The notes under the pieces are model-generated. The model did no database searches. It was not told the DNA's origin and was given only the letters and a program-made list of their open reading frames with translations. The translations under genes were made by a program, and so were the position numbers. Shown piece after piece: positions 36,597 through 45,434 of a stretch of DNA of 64,000 bases (its first letter is position 1; every line of letters begins with the position of its first letter). The stretch comes from Stenotrophomonas oahuensis (GTDB lineage Bacteria > Pseudomonadota > Gammaproteobacteria > Xanthomonadales > Xanthomonadaceae): positions 3,652,501 to 3,716,500 of the forward strand of contig NZ_CP115541.1 in assembly GCF_031834595.1 (NCBI RefSeq), written 5' to 3'.

Positions 36597-37054
36597 CACG
36601 GGGTACCTCCGGATTCGGCGTCTTCATTCTGGGTCTGACGGCTGCGACGGGCACCGATGTCGTCCATCTCGCGCTGGTCGCGACGGTCTACCAGGACCTT
36701 TTCCTGGGCGCGATAACTGGCGGCAAGCTGTTCAAGCACGGCCTTGTCGCGGCTGGCCAGGATCAGGCGGGCGCGCTCGGCCTCGACCTTTTCGCGGTTG
36801 CTGTCCACGGTCTGGCTTTGCTGGGCGACGGCGCTGTCGAGCCGGTCGAGGAACGCGCGGCGATTGAGTAACTGTGCGGGGCTGGTCGCGGCCATCTGCG
36901 CGTTGGCGTATTCCTCGGCGTAGCGACGCAGTTCTTCCAGACGGGCCAGATGGGTGTCGAGCACGCGCTGGCGTTCGGCCAGGTCGCGGGCGACGGCGTC
37001 TTCATGGTCCTGGGCCCGCTTCAGCAGCGGGTCGATGCGCTTGGACTGGATCAT
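36596..37054 (-). CDS. fliJ: Flagellar export protein FliJ
   Basis: 152 residues, almost wholly helical and highly charged, forming an antiparallel coiled coil as in FliJ. It sits in the centre of the FliI hexamer and links it to FlhA. It overlaps fliI by 4 bases and meets fliK at a TGATG. Confidence 0.94.
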   Translation of the reverse strand: MIQSKRIDPLLKRAQDHEDAVARDLAERQRVLDTHLARLEELRRYAEEYANAQMAATSPAQLLNRRAFLDRLDSAVAQQSQTVDSNREKVEAERARLILASRDKAVLEQLAASYRAQEKVLVDRRDQREMDDIGARRSRQTQNEDAESGGTP

Positions 37055-38439
37055 GCTTGAGTCTCTCTTTCCACCAATTGCTTCAGTGCGGCCTGGCTGT
37101 GCGGCAGGTCGGCGGCTTTGCCGACGTCCTGGCCCAGGAATTCAACGATCTCCGACCAGCGCTCCAGCGCTTCGTCGGTGGCCGGGTCATTGCCGCGCTG
37201 ATACGCGCCAATGGCGATCAGGTCGCGGTTGGCCGAGTACGCCGAGACCAGGCGTTTGAGTTTGCGGATGCGCAGGCGCCAGGGTTCGTCGGCGATTTCC
37301 GTGACCACGCGGCTGACCGACGATTCGACGTCGATGGCGGGGTACAGACCACTGTCCGCAACCCGGCGCGAAAGCAGGATGTGGCCGTCGAGAATGGCGC
37401 GGGCGGCATCGGCGATGGGGTCCTGCGGATCGTCGCCTTCGGTCAGCACGGTGTAGAACGCGGTGATGGAACCGCGGCCCTTGGCCCCGTTGCCGGCGCG
37501 CTCGACCAGGGCGGGCAGCTTGGCGAACACCGAGGGTGGATAGCCGCGGGTAGTGGGCGGCTCGCCGACCGACAAGCCGATTTCGCGCTGTGCCTGCGCG
37601 AAGCGGGTCAGCGAATCCATCAGCAGCAGCACGTTCAGGCCCTGGTCGCGGAACCATTCGGCGATGGCGGTGGCGCGGTAGGCACCGTGCAGGCGCGCCA
37701 GCGGTGGCCGGTCGGCCGGGCTGGCAACCACCACGGCGCGGCGCAGGCCTTCTTCGCCCAGGGTGCTTTCGACGAAATCACGGACTTCGCGGCCACGTTC
37801 GCCGATCAGTCCGACCACGATCACGTCGGCCGAGGTGTAACGGGTCATCATGCCGAGCAGGGTGGATTTACCGACGCCGGAACCGGCGAACAGGCCGACA
37901 CGCTGGCCCCGGCCGATCGGCAGCAGCGCGTTGATCGCGCGGACGCCGACGTCCAGCGGCTGGGTGATGGGCTCGCGGGCCAGCGGATTGATCGCCACGC
38001 CGGCCATGCCGACGGTGCCCTCGGCGCGGATCGGGCCCTTGCCGTCCAACGGCACGCCGTCGCTGTCGATCACCCGGCCGAGCAGACCTTCGCCGACTTC
38101 AACACCGCCGCGGCCCAGTACGGGCACCACGCGGGCGTTCGGCAGCAGGCCGTGCAGTTCGGCACTGGGCATCAGGTAGGTGCGTTCGCCGGCGAAACCG
38201 ACCACTTCGGCATCGACCCAGGCACCACCGGCCACTTCGACCTTGCAGCTGGCTCCCATCGGCGATTCGCAGCCGACCGCTTCCAGGGTGAGGCCGACCG
38301 CGCGGCGCAGCACGCCTTCGCGGATGAGGCCGCGACCATGCGTGGCATCGGGCTTGATCCCGTCGAGCCGGGCTGCCAGGCGCAGATTGCGGGCGGCGGC
38401 CCAGTCGGCCGGCGGCGGGGGCAGGGGTTCGGTGTTCAT
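37051..38439 (-). CDS. fliI: Flagellum-specific export ATPase FliI
   Basis: 462 residues. Walker A is GLFAGSGVGKSTLL and the Walker B region is NVLLLMDSLTRFAQAQREI. It resembles the F1 beta subunit and energises substrate unfolding for the export gate, held by FliH. Its ATG overlaps the fliH stop (ATGA). Confidence 0.97.
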   Translation of the reverse strand: MNTEPLPPPPADWAAARNLRLAARLDGIKPDATHGRGLIREGVLRRAVGLTLEAVGCESPMGASCKVEVAGGAWVDAEVVGFAGERTYLMPSAELHGLLPNARVVPVLGRGGVEVGEGLLGRVIDSDGVPLDGKGPIRAEGTVGMAGVAINPLAREPITQPLDVGVRAINALLPIGRGQRVGLFAGSGVGKSTLLGMMTRYTSADVIVVGLIGERGREVRDFVESTLGEEGLRRAVVVASPADRPPLARLHGAYRATAIAEWFRDQGLNVLLLMDSLTRFAQAQREIGLSVGEPPTTRGYPPSVFAKLPALVERAGNGAKGRGSITAFYTVLTEGDDPQDPIADAARAILDGHILLSRRVADSGLYPAIDVESSVSRVVTEIADEPWRLRIRKLKRLVSAYSANRDLIAIGAYQRGNDPATDEALERWSEIVEFLGQDVGKAADLPHSQAALKQLVERETQA

Positions 38440-39071
38440 GCGCCGGCTCCAGTGGTGCGCAGCACGGCGTCCAGCGCACCGCGCAGACGCGCTTCCAGGG
38501 TGCCGTCCACACGCACGGCTTCGGCGTGCACGCGCAGGTCGCCGCGGCTCAGGCTGAGATCAGGCACCAGACGCTGCTGCGGGGAAAGCTGCAGCAGCGG
38601 TGCGAGCGCGGCAATGTCGTCCGGGTGCAGGCGCACTTCGACCTCGCGGCTGGCTCCGCCCACCGCGTCGACCGCTTCATGCACGAGCTGGCCGAGCAGG
38701 GCCGGGTCGGCCTCATAGGCGCGGCCGACCAGGGTGCCGGCGATGCGCACGGCGAGCTCGCCCAGCGCGGCGACCACCTCGTTTTCCAGCCGCACCAGCG
38801 GCCGGCTGAAGTTGTCGAGGATGCCTTCGATCTGCGCGACCAGGCGACGCACTTCGGCCTGGCCCTGGGCATGGCCTTCGGCATGGCCGCGCTCGAAGCC
38901 TTCCTTTTCGGCGGCGTCCTGGATCTGCTGGATTTCTTCCAGCGTCGGCGGTTGCAGGACCGGTTCGGGCTCGTGTTCGGGGTCGAGCCCGGTGAGTTCG
39001 AAGTCTTCGTCCTGCGGCAGCCCGGGTTGCGCCAGCAGGTCCGGGGCCATCCAGCGTACGGCATTGTTCAC
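38436..39071 (-). CDS. fliH: Flagellar assembly protein FliH
   Basis: 211 residues. A proline/glutamate-rich N-terminus with conserved tryptophan near the start (RWMAPD), a long glutamate/alanine helix (about 45-85) and a C-terminal ATPase-stator-like domain. It tethers FliI to the C ring. It overlaps fliG and fliI by 4 bases on either side. Confidence 0.94.
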   Translation of the reverse strand: MNNAVRWMAPDLLAQPGLPQDEDFELTGLDPEHEPEPVLQPPTLEEIQQIQDAAEKEGFERGHAEGHAQGQAEVRRLVAQIEGILDNFSRPLVRLENEVVAALGELAVRIAGTLVGRAYEADPALLGQLVHEAVDAVGGASREVEVRLHPDDIAALAPLLQLSPQQRLVPDLSLSRGDLRVHAEAVRVDGTLEARLRGALDAVLRTTGAGA

Positions 39072-40075
39072 AGCATGGCCTCCGCGCTGCCACCCAGGGT
39101 AACGGTACCTTCATCGGCCATGCGCTTGACGATGGCCAGGATTTCGCGCTGCGCGGCTTCGACGTCGGACAGACGCACCGGGCCACGCGCTTCCATGTCT
39201 TCCAGCAGGATCTCGGCGGCGCGCTGGGACATGTTGCGGGTGATCTTGTCGCGCACCTTGATGTCGGCACCGCGCAGGGCCAGGCCCAGGCGTTCGCCGC
39301 TGACTTCGCGCAGCACCAGCTGCATTTCGCGGTCTTCCAGGTCGATCAGGTCGTCGAACACGAACATCTTTTCCTGGATGCGCGCACTGAGCGGGGCGTC
39401 GATGCGCGAGATCTCGCCGAGGATCGCCTGGTCCTGGCCACTGTCCATGAAGTTCAGGATGTTGGCCGCACACTGCACGCCGCCGATGTTGGACGACTTC
39501 AGGTTCTGGTTGCCGGCGAACTGGCGCTCCATGATCTCGTTGAGCTCATTGAGGGCGTTCGGCGGAATACCGTCCAGGGTGGCAATGCGCAGCAGCACGT
39601 CGACACGGGTACGCTCGGGCAGCAGCTTCAGCGCGTCGGCGGCCTGGTCGGTTTCCAGGTGGGCCATGACGATGGCGATGATCTGCGGGTGCTCGTTGCG
39701 AACCAGGTCGGCCACCGCGCGCGGGTCCATCCACTTCAGCGCGTCCAGGCCGGTGGTGTTGCGGCCGAGCAGGATGCGGTCGATCAGGTTGCCGGCCTTC
39801 TCGCTGCCCAGCGCCTGCACCAGCATGTTGCGGATGTAGTCGTCCGAGCCCACGCCGAGCGAGGTCTTGGAGCCCAGCTCGGTGTTGAACTGGTCCATCA
39901 CACGTTCGACCTGCTCGCGGGTGATGTCGCTCATGGTCGCCATGGCGATGCCGATCTTCTGCACTTCCTTGGGTTCCATGTGGCGCAGCACTTCGGCCGC
40001 CTCCAGCTCACCCAGGGACAGCAGCAGCACGGCGGCGCGCTGCACGCCGCTCAACGATGCGGGCGTCTCAATCAT
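39068..40075 (-). CDS. fliG: Flagellar motor switch protein FliG
   Basis: 335 residues, with N-terminal FliF-binding, middle (EHPQIIA signature) and C-terminal torque domains. The charged C-terminal helix (FDDLIDLEDREMQLVLREV) that meets the stator is intact. It overlaps fliF by 8 bases. Confidence 0.97.
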   Translation of the reverse strand: MIETPASLSGVQRAAVLLLSLGELEAAEVLRHMEPKEVQKIGIAMATMSDITREQVERVMDQFNTELGSKTSLGVGSDDYIRNMLVQALGSEKAGNLIDRILLGRNTTGLDALKWMDPRAVADLVRNEHPQIIAIVMAHLETDQAADALKLLPERTRVDVLLRIATLDGIPPNALNELNEIMERQFAGNQNLKSSNIGGVQCAANILNFMDSGQDQAILGEISRIDAPLSARIQEKMFVFDDLIDLEDREMQLVLREVSGERLGLALRGADIKVRDKITRNMSQRAAEILLEDMEARGPVRLSDVEAAQREILAIVKRMADEGTVTLGGSAEAML

Positions 40076-41711
40076 TGGCCACCCACCCCTTGACCACCTG
40101 GGCCACGCGCTTGGAATCCGTCTTTACCGCTTCACGCGCCATGCGCAGTCGTTCCTCGTAGCTGTCCACCGGCAAGGCCAGCGGCTCGTTGCCGGACAGG
40201 TTGACCCGGTCGCCGGCCAGCAGCGGCAGGCCTTCGCCATCGTCTACCAGCTGCACGTCGGCGCTGTGCGGTTCCTGCGACAGTTCCTTGACCGGCTTGG
40301 CTGGACCGGTGATCGAGCGCAGCGCCGGGCGCAGCACGCCGAACAGCAGGGCCAGCACCACGATCGCCCCCAGCAGCAGGCGCAGGCCGTCCTGCACCTG
40401 CGGCAGTTCCCACCACTTCGGCGCTTCCACCGGGGTGGTCTCGCGAACGAACGGGGCGTTCATCACACTGACCGTGTCGCCGCGCTCGGCATTGAAGCCG
40501 ACGGCTTGTTTCACCAGCGCTTCGACGCGGGTGAGTTCAGCCGCCGACAGCGGCTGTTCCACGGTCTTGCCGTTGGCACCGGGGCGCGGCACGTTGTCCA
40601 GCAGCACCGCCACCGACACGCGCTTGATCCGGCCAGCCGGCTGGCGGGTGTGCTGCAGGGTGCGGTCCAGCTCGTAGTTGCGGGTGGCGTTGCGCGAGGT
40701 TTCCGTCGGCGTCTGCGCGGTCGGCGGGGCGGCGGCCGCGCCCGGCGGGGTGTTGCTGGCGGCACCGGGGACGCCCTGCGGGCCGGCTTCGGTGCTGGTG
40801 TTTTCGCTGGTCTGCTCGCTGCGCAGCTTCTGCGGCTCGCCGTTGTACAGCTCACGCGCTTCTTCGGTGACCGAGAAGTCCATGTCCACGCTGACTTCCG
40901 GATTGACCCGGCCGGGGCCGGTCATCGGTTCCAGCAGTTCGCGGATACGCTGGTTGAACGAGGTTTCCTGGCGGCGCACCTGCTCGAACTGGGCGGCATT
41001 CACCGCCGCTTCGCTGTTCGGGTCGGACACGCTGAGCATGCGGCCGCTCTGGTCGACCACGGTCACGCGCTCGGCGGCGAGATCGGGAATGCTGGCGGCG
41101 ACCATGTGCACGATCGCGTCGATCTGGCCGCGTTCCAGCTGCTGGCCGCCGCGCAGTTCCAGCACCACCGAGGCGCTGGCCACGTCACGCTGGCGGGTGA
41201 AAGCGCTGGGCTTGGGAATGGCCAGGTGCACGCGCGAATCGCGCACCGGGCGCAGGGTGTTGATGGTGCGCGACAGCTCGGTTTCCAGCGAGTGCTGGTA
41301 ACGGGCGTTCTCCATGAACTGGCTGACGCCGAAGCCCGGGTCACGCTCCATCAGTTCGAAGCCGAGGCGGCCACTGTCAGTGAGGCCCGAGCCAGCCAGT
41401 TTCAGGCGGGCATCGTGCAGGTTCTTTTCCGGTACGGTGATGCCACCAGTGGCCGGATCGAGCTCGAACGGAATCTGCGCCGCGCGCAGCAGGTCGGTGG
41501 CTTCGGCCGTGGCCTTCTGGTCCAGCCCGGTGTACAGCGGCACCATGCCGGGCTTCTGCGACCAGAAGAACACGAACAGGCCTGCCGCCACAGCCACGGC
41601 GATCATCGCCATCAGGCCGAGCCGACGGGTGATCTGCAGGCTTTGCAGCCGGTCAAACCACTGGCCCGCCTTTTCGGCGTTCAGGGATTCCTTGGTGAGC
41701 GTCAGGGCCAT
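40068..41711 (-). CDS. fliF: Flagellar MS-ring protein FliF
   Basis: 547 residues. Two membrane helices (about 32-52 and 440-460) flank the periplasmic ring-building domains, which include MENARYQHSLETELSRTI and a long glycine/alanine/proline-rich loop. The C-terminal tail binds FliG. It begins 12 bases after fliE. Confidence 0.97.
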   Translation of the reverse strand: MALTLTKESLNAEKAGQWFDRLQSLQITRRLGLMAMIAVAVAAGLFVFFWSQKPGMVPLYTGLDQKATAEATDLLRAAQIPFELDPATGGITVPEKNLHDARLKLAGSGLTDSGRLGFELMERDPGFGVSQFMENARYQHSLETELSRTINTLRPVRDSRVHLAIPKPSAFTRQRDVASASVVLELRGGQQLERGQIDAIVHMVAASIPDLAAERVTVVDQSGRMLSVSDPNSEAAVNAAQFEQVRRQETSFNQRIRELLEPMTGPGRVNPEVSVDMDFSVTEEARELYNGEPQKLRSEQTSENTSTEAGPQGVPGAASNTPPGAAAAPPTAQTPTETSRNATRNYELDRTLQHTRQPAGRIKRVSVAVLLDNVPRPGANGKTVEQPLSAAELTRVEALVKQAVGFNAERGDTVSVMNAPFVRETTPVEAPKWWELPQVQDGLRLLLGAIVVLALLFGVLRPALRSITGPAKPVKELSQEPHSADVQLVDDGEGLPLLAGDRVNLSGNEPLALPVDSYEERLRMAREAVKTDSKRVAQVVKGWVAND

Positions 41712-41723
41712 GCGGGTCTATCC

Positions 41724-42086
41724 TTACAGCGGCATGTTCATCACGTCCTGGTAAGCCTGGACGAGACGGTTGCGGACTTCCACGGTGGCGCGGAAGGCGA
41801 TCTGGGACTGCTGCGAGGCGACCATGACCTTGGCCAGGTCGGCACCGGGTTCGCCCAGTTCAAACGCGCGCGCCAGCGCGCCGGATTTCTGCTGGGCCTC
41901 GTTGACACCGGCCAGTGCACCCTTGAGGGTGTCGGTGAAGCTGGGAGCCTGTACGTCCTGGGTGCCGGCCAGCCCCTGCAGCGCATTGGTCTGCGGGGTT
42001 TCGGCCAGCGGGTTGACCGCGGTGGTCCCCATCTGGGTTTGATAGGTGCGGATCTGGGACAGGATCGAAGTGACGGAATGTGACAT
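41724..42086 (-). CDS. fliE: Flagellar hook-basal body protein FliE
   Basis: 120 residues from MSHSVTSI; the frame is open to 42212 but that extension crosses the sigma-54 promoter and is rejected. The C-terminal half carries the FliE signature (GEPGADLAKVMVASQQSQIAFRA, shown in part). It joins the MS ring to the rod. First gene of fliEFGHIJK. Confidence 0.95.
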   Translation of the reverse strand: MSHSVTSILSQIRTYQTQMGTTAVNPLAETPQTNALQGLAGTQDVQAPSFTDTLKGALAGVNEAQQKSGALARAFELGEPGADLAKVMVASQQSQIAFRATVEVRNRLVQAYQDVMNMPL

Positions 42087-42132
42087 CTGGAGCGTTCCGA
42101 AAACAGGGATGGGGGAGTACACCCGGATACCT

Positions 42133-42147
42133 TGCAAGGCCCGTGCC
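42133..42147 (-). promoter_or_regulatory. Sigma-54 promoter of fliEFGHIJK
   Basis: Minus strand reads GGCACGGGCCTTGCA, an ideal -24/-12 pair with 5-base spacing, 46 bases before the fliE ATG. Confidence 0.88.
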
Positions 42148-42315
42148 GAAATCGCTGAGTGGTTCAGATTTGTGGTGATGTGAAGATGTGTGAGGCAGCG
42201 TACCGGGGCCAAGTCAGCGAGTTGGCGCGAAAATTGTGACGTAGTTCCGCTGCGACGCCCGGTCGCAGCCGGCGCGCCGGAACCCCGGCGTCGAAAATCT
42301 GGCGGTCACATACGT

Positions 42316-42342
42316 CGACGCCCGGGACGGGCCCGGGCGTCG
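42316..42342 (-). terminator. Probable terminator hairpin after the autotransporter gene
   Basis: Eleven-bp perfect stem CGACGCCCGGG / CCCGGGCGTCG with a 5-base loop, about 20 bases past the stop codon. No T run follows, so an intrinsic terminator is only probable. Confidence 0.5.
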
Positions 42343-42362
42343 AGGTTCCCCAACGGCGTGGA

Positions 42363-43355
42363 TTACCAGGTGAAGCCGAGGCCACCAGCGTAGGTGCGCT
42401 CATTGCCGGCGCTGGACACGCCGAGCGAGCCGGCGACGCGTTCGGAGAAGCGACGCCGGTAACCGACCGCGATGGCCTGTTCGCCGTCGGTTGAGCCGAC
42501 GCCCAAGCCCAGCCAGTTTTCACCAACATCGGGCATGCCCAGGCTGTGGGCTACGGCTGCCGCCATAGCGCCTTGGCGGCTGATGCGGCGATCAACTTTG
42601 CGAAGCTGCTCGTCAATGGCATCAAGGCGCGCATCGACGCCGGCGAATCGATCATCGACGCCGGCGAAGCGGTCATTCATCTCGGCGCGAAGTTGGTCCA
42701 GGTCAGCAGCCGCAACGCCACCACCACCGCCGCCGCCGAGCAGGGCGATCTGCTGGTCGGTGTAGCTGTTGGCCTGCTGCAGGGCACCGTCGGTATAGGT
42801 GTTGGCCTGCTGCAGGGTGGTCGCGGCGGTGTCATTGAGCTGGCTGACGTTGACGCCGTCGGTGTCGGCGGTGCCCGCGGCGACGTTGGTGACCCGGCGC
42901 TCGGCACCGGCGGCACCGACGGACACGGTGTTGTCCTGGTCGGCGACCGAGTTGGCACCGATGGCCACTGCGTTGGTGGCAGTGACGGACGTGTTGTAGC
43001 CCAGCGCCGTGCTGGCGTCACCGCTGGCGTTGGCGCTTCGGCCAAAAGCGCTGGCGAACTCGCCAGCCGAATTTGAGAGGACGCCAACTGCACTGGAGTT
43101 GACACCACTGGCCGTCGCCTGCGTGCCAAACGCAGCGCTGGTGCCGCCTGAGGCAACTGCGCCGTCGCCACAGGCATAATCACTGCCGCCGCTAGCGGTA
43201 GGCGCAACCCCACCGGTCTGGTCACACACAGACTGCGCCAATACTGGTGCGGCGCAGAACGCCAGGCCGAGGGCCAGGGTGAGACGAGTGGGGGAGAGGA
43301 AGGCGGCAAGCGGACGCACGCCGCGCGCAGAACGGGTATCCCTGGAACGTGCCAT
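42363..43355 (-). CDS. Trimeric autotransporter adhesin (YadA-like)
   Basis: 330 residues from MARSRDTR, with GGAG before the ATG. A long signal peptide (cleavage near VLAQS, residue 41) is followed by a short head of YadA/Hep_Hag-type repeats (SAAFGTQATASG, SSAVGVLSNSAG, STALGYNTSVTA, AVAIGANSVADQ), a neck (AAGTADTDGVNVSQLND), a coiled-coil stalk with repeated RFAGVDDRFAGVDARLDAI, and a C-terminal beta-barrel anchor ending GLGFTW. Such proteins form trimers in the outer membrane and mediate adhesion. It is a small family member lying between fleQ and fliE. The two cysteines in the head region are unusual for a secreted adhesin and may bond. Confidence 0.93.
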   Translation of the reverse strand: MARSRDTRSARGVRPLAAFLSPTRLTLALGLAFCAAPVLAQSVCDQTGGVAPTASGGSDYACGDGAVASGGTSAAFGTQATASGVNSSAVGVLSNSAGEFASAFGRSANASGDASTALGYNTSVTATNAVAIGANSVADQDNTVSVGAAGAERRVTNVAAGTADTDGVNVSQLNDTAATTLQQANTYTDGALQQANSYTDQQIALLGGGGGGGVAAADLDQLRAEMNDRFAGVDDRFAGVDARLDAIDEQLRKVDRRISRQGAMAAAVAHSLGMPDVGENWLGLGVGSTDGEQAIAVGYRRRFSERVAGSLGVSSAGNERTYAGGLGFTW

Positions 43356-43549
43356 GGTCGAGGTCTCCGTCAGCAGCGCGCCCCGGCCTGTGTTGGGAGG
43401 CCGGTGTGGCTGCAAGAATCCCCCGATTCCCCGCAGACCGGACAGCAGCGGTAACGCCCCTGCCGGCATGCAGCTGTGGGCGACCGTAGTCGCCCTTGCG
43501 TCATGGTGCTGTGAAATCTGCGATTGGTATATGTGCGGTGTGTCGCAGA

Positions 43550-45046
43550 TCAGCCGGCCAGTTCGGTCTGGTCGCGTTCGATGCCGTACTTGCGCAGCTT
43601 TTCCACCAAGGTGGTGCGGCGCAGGCCGAGAAGCTGGGCGGCGTGGGCGACCACGCCCTGGGTGCGTTCCAGTGCTTCGTTGATCAACGTCAGCTCGATG
43701 TTGGCCATGTGGTTGCGCAGATCCAGGCCGTCGTCGGGCAGGGCGGGTGTGCGTGCAGCGGCCGGATCCTGGGCGGACGGCGCGGTGCCGGTGCCGGTGC
43801 CCGGGGTATGGAACGAGAAACTGCGCAGGTCCAGGCGTTCGTCACTGCCGGCTGCCGGTGCCGGCGCAGCCACCGGTGCTGCGGGATTGAAATCGCCGCG
43901 GTAACGCGCCGGCAGGTCCTGCACCCGCACCGTGCCACCGGGATGCAGCACGGCCAGGCGCTCGACCAGGTTGGTCAGTTCGCGCACATTGCCCGGCCAC
44001 TCGTAGGCGGCCAGCGCCTGCAGGGCTTCCGGGCTGAAACGCACTTCACCACGCCCGGTGCGCGCCAGCTGTGCGGCGATGGTGCCGACCAGGGCAGGAA
44101 GGTCTTCGGTGCGGTCGCGCAGCGAGGGCACTTCAATCGGGAACACGTTGAGGCGGTAGAACAGATCCTCGCGGAACTTGCCTTCGGCAATGCGCGATTC
44201 CAGATCACGGTGGGTTGCCGCGACCACGCGCACGTTGCAGCGGATGGTCTGGTTGCCGCCCACGCGTTCGAAGCTGCGCTCCTGCAGCACACGCAGCAGT
44301 TTCACCTGCATCGGCAGGCTCATGTCGCCGATTTCGTCGAGCAGCAGGGTGCCGCCCTCGGCCATCTCAAAGCGGCCTTTGCGCGCACTCAGCGCGCCGG
44401 TGAAGGCCCCTTTTTCGTGACCAAACAGTTCACTTTCCAGCAGATCTGCCGGAATCGCGCCACAGTTGATTGCCACGAACGGGCCGTCGCGTCGCGGCGA
44501 GCGTTGATGGATGGAGCGCGACACCACTTCCTTGCCGGTGCCCGATTCGCCGAGGACCAGCACCGTCGTGTCGAATGCCGCCACCTGCTCGATCATCTGA
44601 CGCAGTTCGGTCACTGCCGCACCGTCACCGGTGGGGCCGTTGTCCTGTGCGGCACCGGCCTGGTGTTCGGCGTCCAGCCGCTTCAGGCTGGCGCGGCGGA
44701 GCAGGGCTTCCATCTGCGCGTGGCGCAGCGGCGCCTCCAGTGGCCAGACATTGGCTTCGTGCAGGCCGTGACGCTGCGCGAAAGCGGCGGTATCACCGTC
44801 GATCAGCATCACCGGCGGCGGCAGCGTGCCGTGGCCGGCCCATGCAAACAGCGCGTCGGTGGCAGGGCTCTGCTCGAGACTGCCGATGATGACGGCCATC
44901 CAGTCATTGCTGCGCTGGCGGCTGCTGTCGAAATCGCCGGCATCGACCACCCAGCGCGGATTGAAATCCATGAACTCCAGAAGGGCGACGGTGCGCTCGG
45001 CGCGCACGGCGTCGTTGTCCAGTACCAGGATGCGCGACTCGCTCAT
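43550..45046 (-). CDS. fleQ: Flagellar master regulator FleQ (sigma-54 activator)
   Basis: 498 residues. An atypical receiver-like N-terminal domain is followed by an AAA+ domain with GESGTGKE (Walker A), GAFTGA (sigma-54 contact) and LLLDEIGDM (Walker B), a proline/alanine linker, and a Fis-type helix-turn-helix ([20 protein letters not shown]). It should activate the four sigma-54 promoters in this window. The ATG overlaps the receiver-gene stop (ATGA). I do not see the LFRS-type motif used by Pseudomonas FleQ to bind cyclic-di-GMP, so ligand control may differ. Confidence 0.94.
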   Translation of the reverse strand: MSESRILVLDNDAVRAERTVALLEFMDFNPRWVVDAGDFDSSRQRSNDWMAVIIGSLEQSPATDALFAWAGHGTLPPPVMLIDGDTAAFAQRHGLHEANVWPLEAPLRHAQMEALLRRASLKRLDAEHQAGAAQDNGPTGDGAAVTELRQMIEQVAAFDTTVLVLGESGTGKEVVSRSIHQRSPRRDGPFVAINCGAIPADLLESELFGHEKGAFTGALSARKGRFEMAEGGTLLLDEIGDMSLPMQVKLLRVLQERSFERVGGNQTIRCNVRVVAATHRDLESRIAEGKFREDLFYRLNVFPIEVPSLRDRTEDLPALVGTIAAQLARTGRGEVRFSPEALQALAAYEWPGNVRELTNLVERLAVLHPGGTVRVQDLPARYRGDFNPAAPVAAPAPAAGSDERLDLRSFSFHTPGTGTGTAPSAQDPAAARTPALPDDGLDLRNHMANIELTLINEALERTQGVVAHAAQLLGLRRTTLVEKLRKYGIERDQTELAG

Positions 45047-45420
45047 GCCGGTACTCCCTTCAGCCCCTCCAGTATCGGCATGACCTCCTGGATGTAGGAC
45101 AGCTTGCTGACGAAGTTGTCCGCACCGGCGCGCAGGGCATGCTCGCGGTGCTCGGCGTCATCGAAGTGGCTGGCAATGACGATGTAGGGTGCATCGTCCT
45201 GGGTTTTGATCAGACGCGTGGCCTGCAGCCCGCCCATTTCGGGCATGGCCAGGTCCATCAGCACCACCTGCGGGCGCAGTGACTCTGAACTGGCAATCGC
45301 TTCCAGGCCATTTCCGGCGCTGCCCACGATCTCCAGCCAGTCGACCTTGCGGAAGTGGCGCATCGCGGCGTTGATGAAGCCCTCATGGTCGTCGACCAGC
45401 AGGACGGTGAGCTTGTTCAT
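45043..45420 (-). CDS. Stand-alone receiver-domain response regulator between rpoN and fleQ
   Basis: 125 residues. A NarL/FixJ-type receiver with D10-D11, phospho-acceptor D56 ([13 protein letters not shown]) and Lys in VSKLS, but no DNA-binding domain. It overlaps fleQ by 4 bases and follows rpoN by 14, so it is coupled with the sigma-54 machinery. A role in modulating FleQ or RpoN2 is suggested by position; its kinase is unknown. Confidence 0.9.
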   Translation of the reverse strand: MNKLTVLLVDDHEGFINAAMRHFRKVDWLEIVGSAGNGLEAIASSESLRPQVVLMDLAMPEMGGLQATRLIKTQDDAPYIVIASHFDDAEHREHALRAGADNFVSKLSYIQEVMPILEGLKGVPA

Positions 45421-45434
45421 GGCGTGTACTTCCT

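Noticed and set aside
36599..36599. GTG start for fliK one codon upstream of the ATG
   Set aside because: The ATG at 36596 forms a standard TGATG coupling with fliJ; the GTG would differ by one residue only.
42363..43355. Adhesin gene as sign of a mobile island in the cluster
   Set aside because: No integrase, tRNA, direct repeats or composition break was seen around it.
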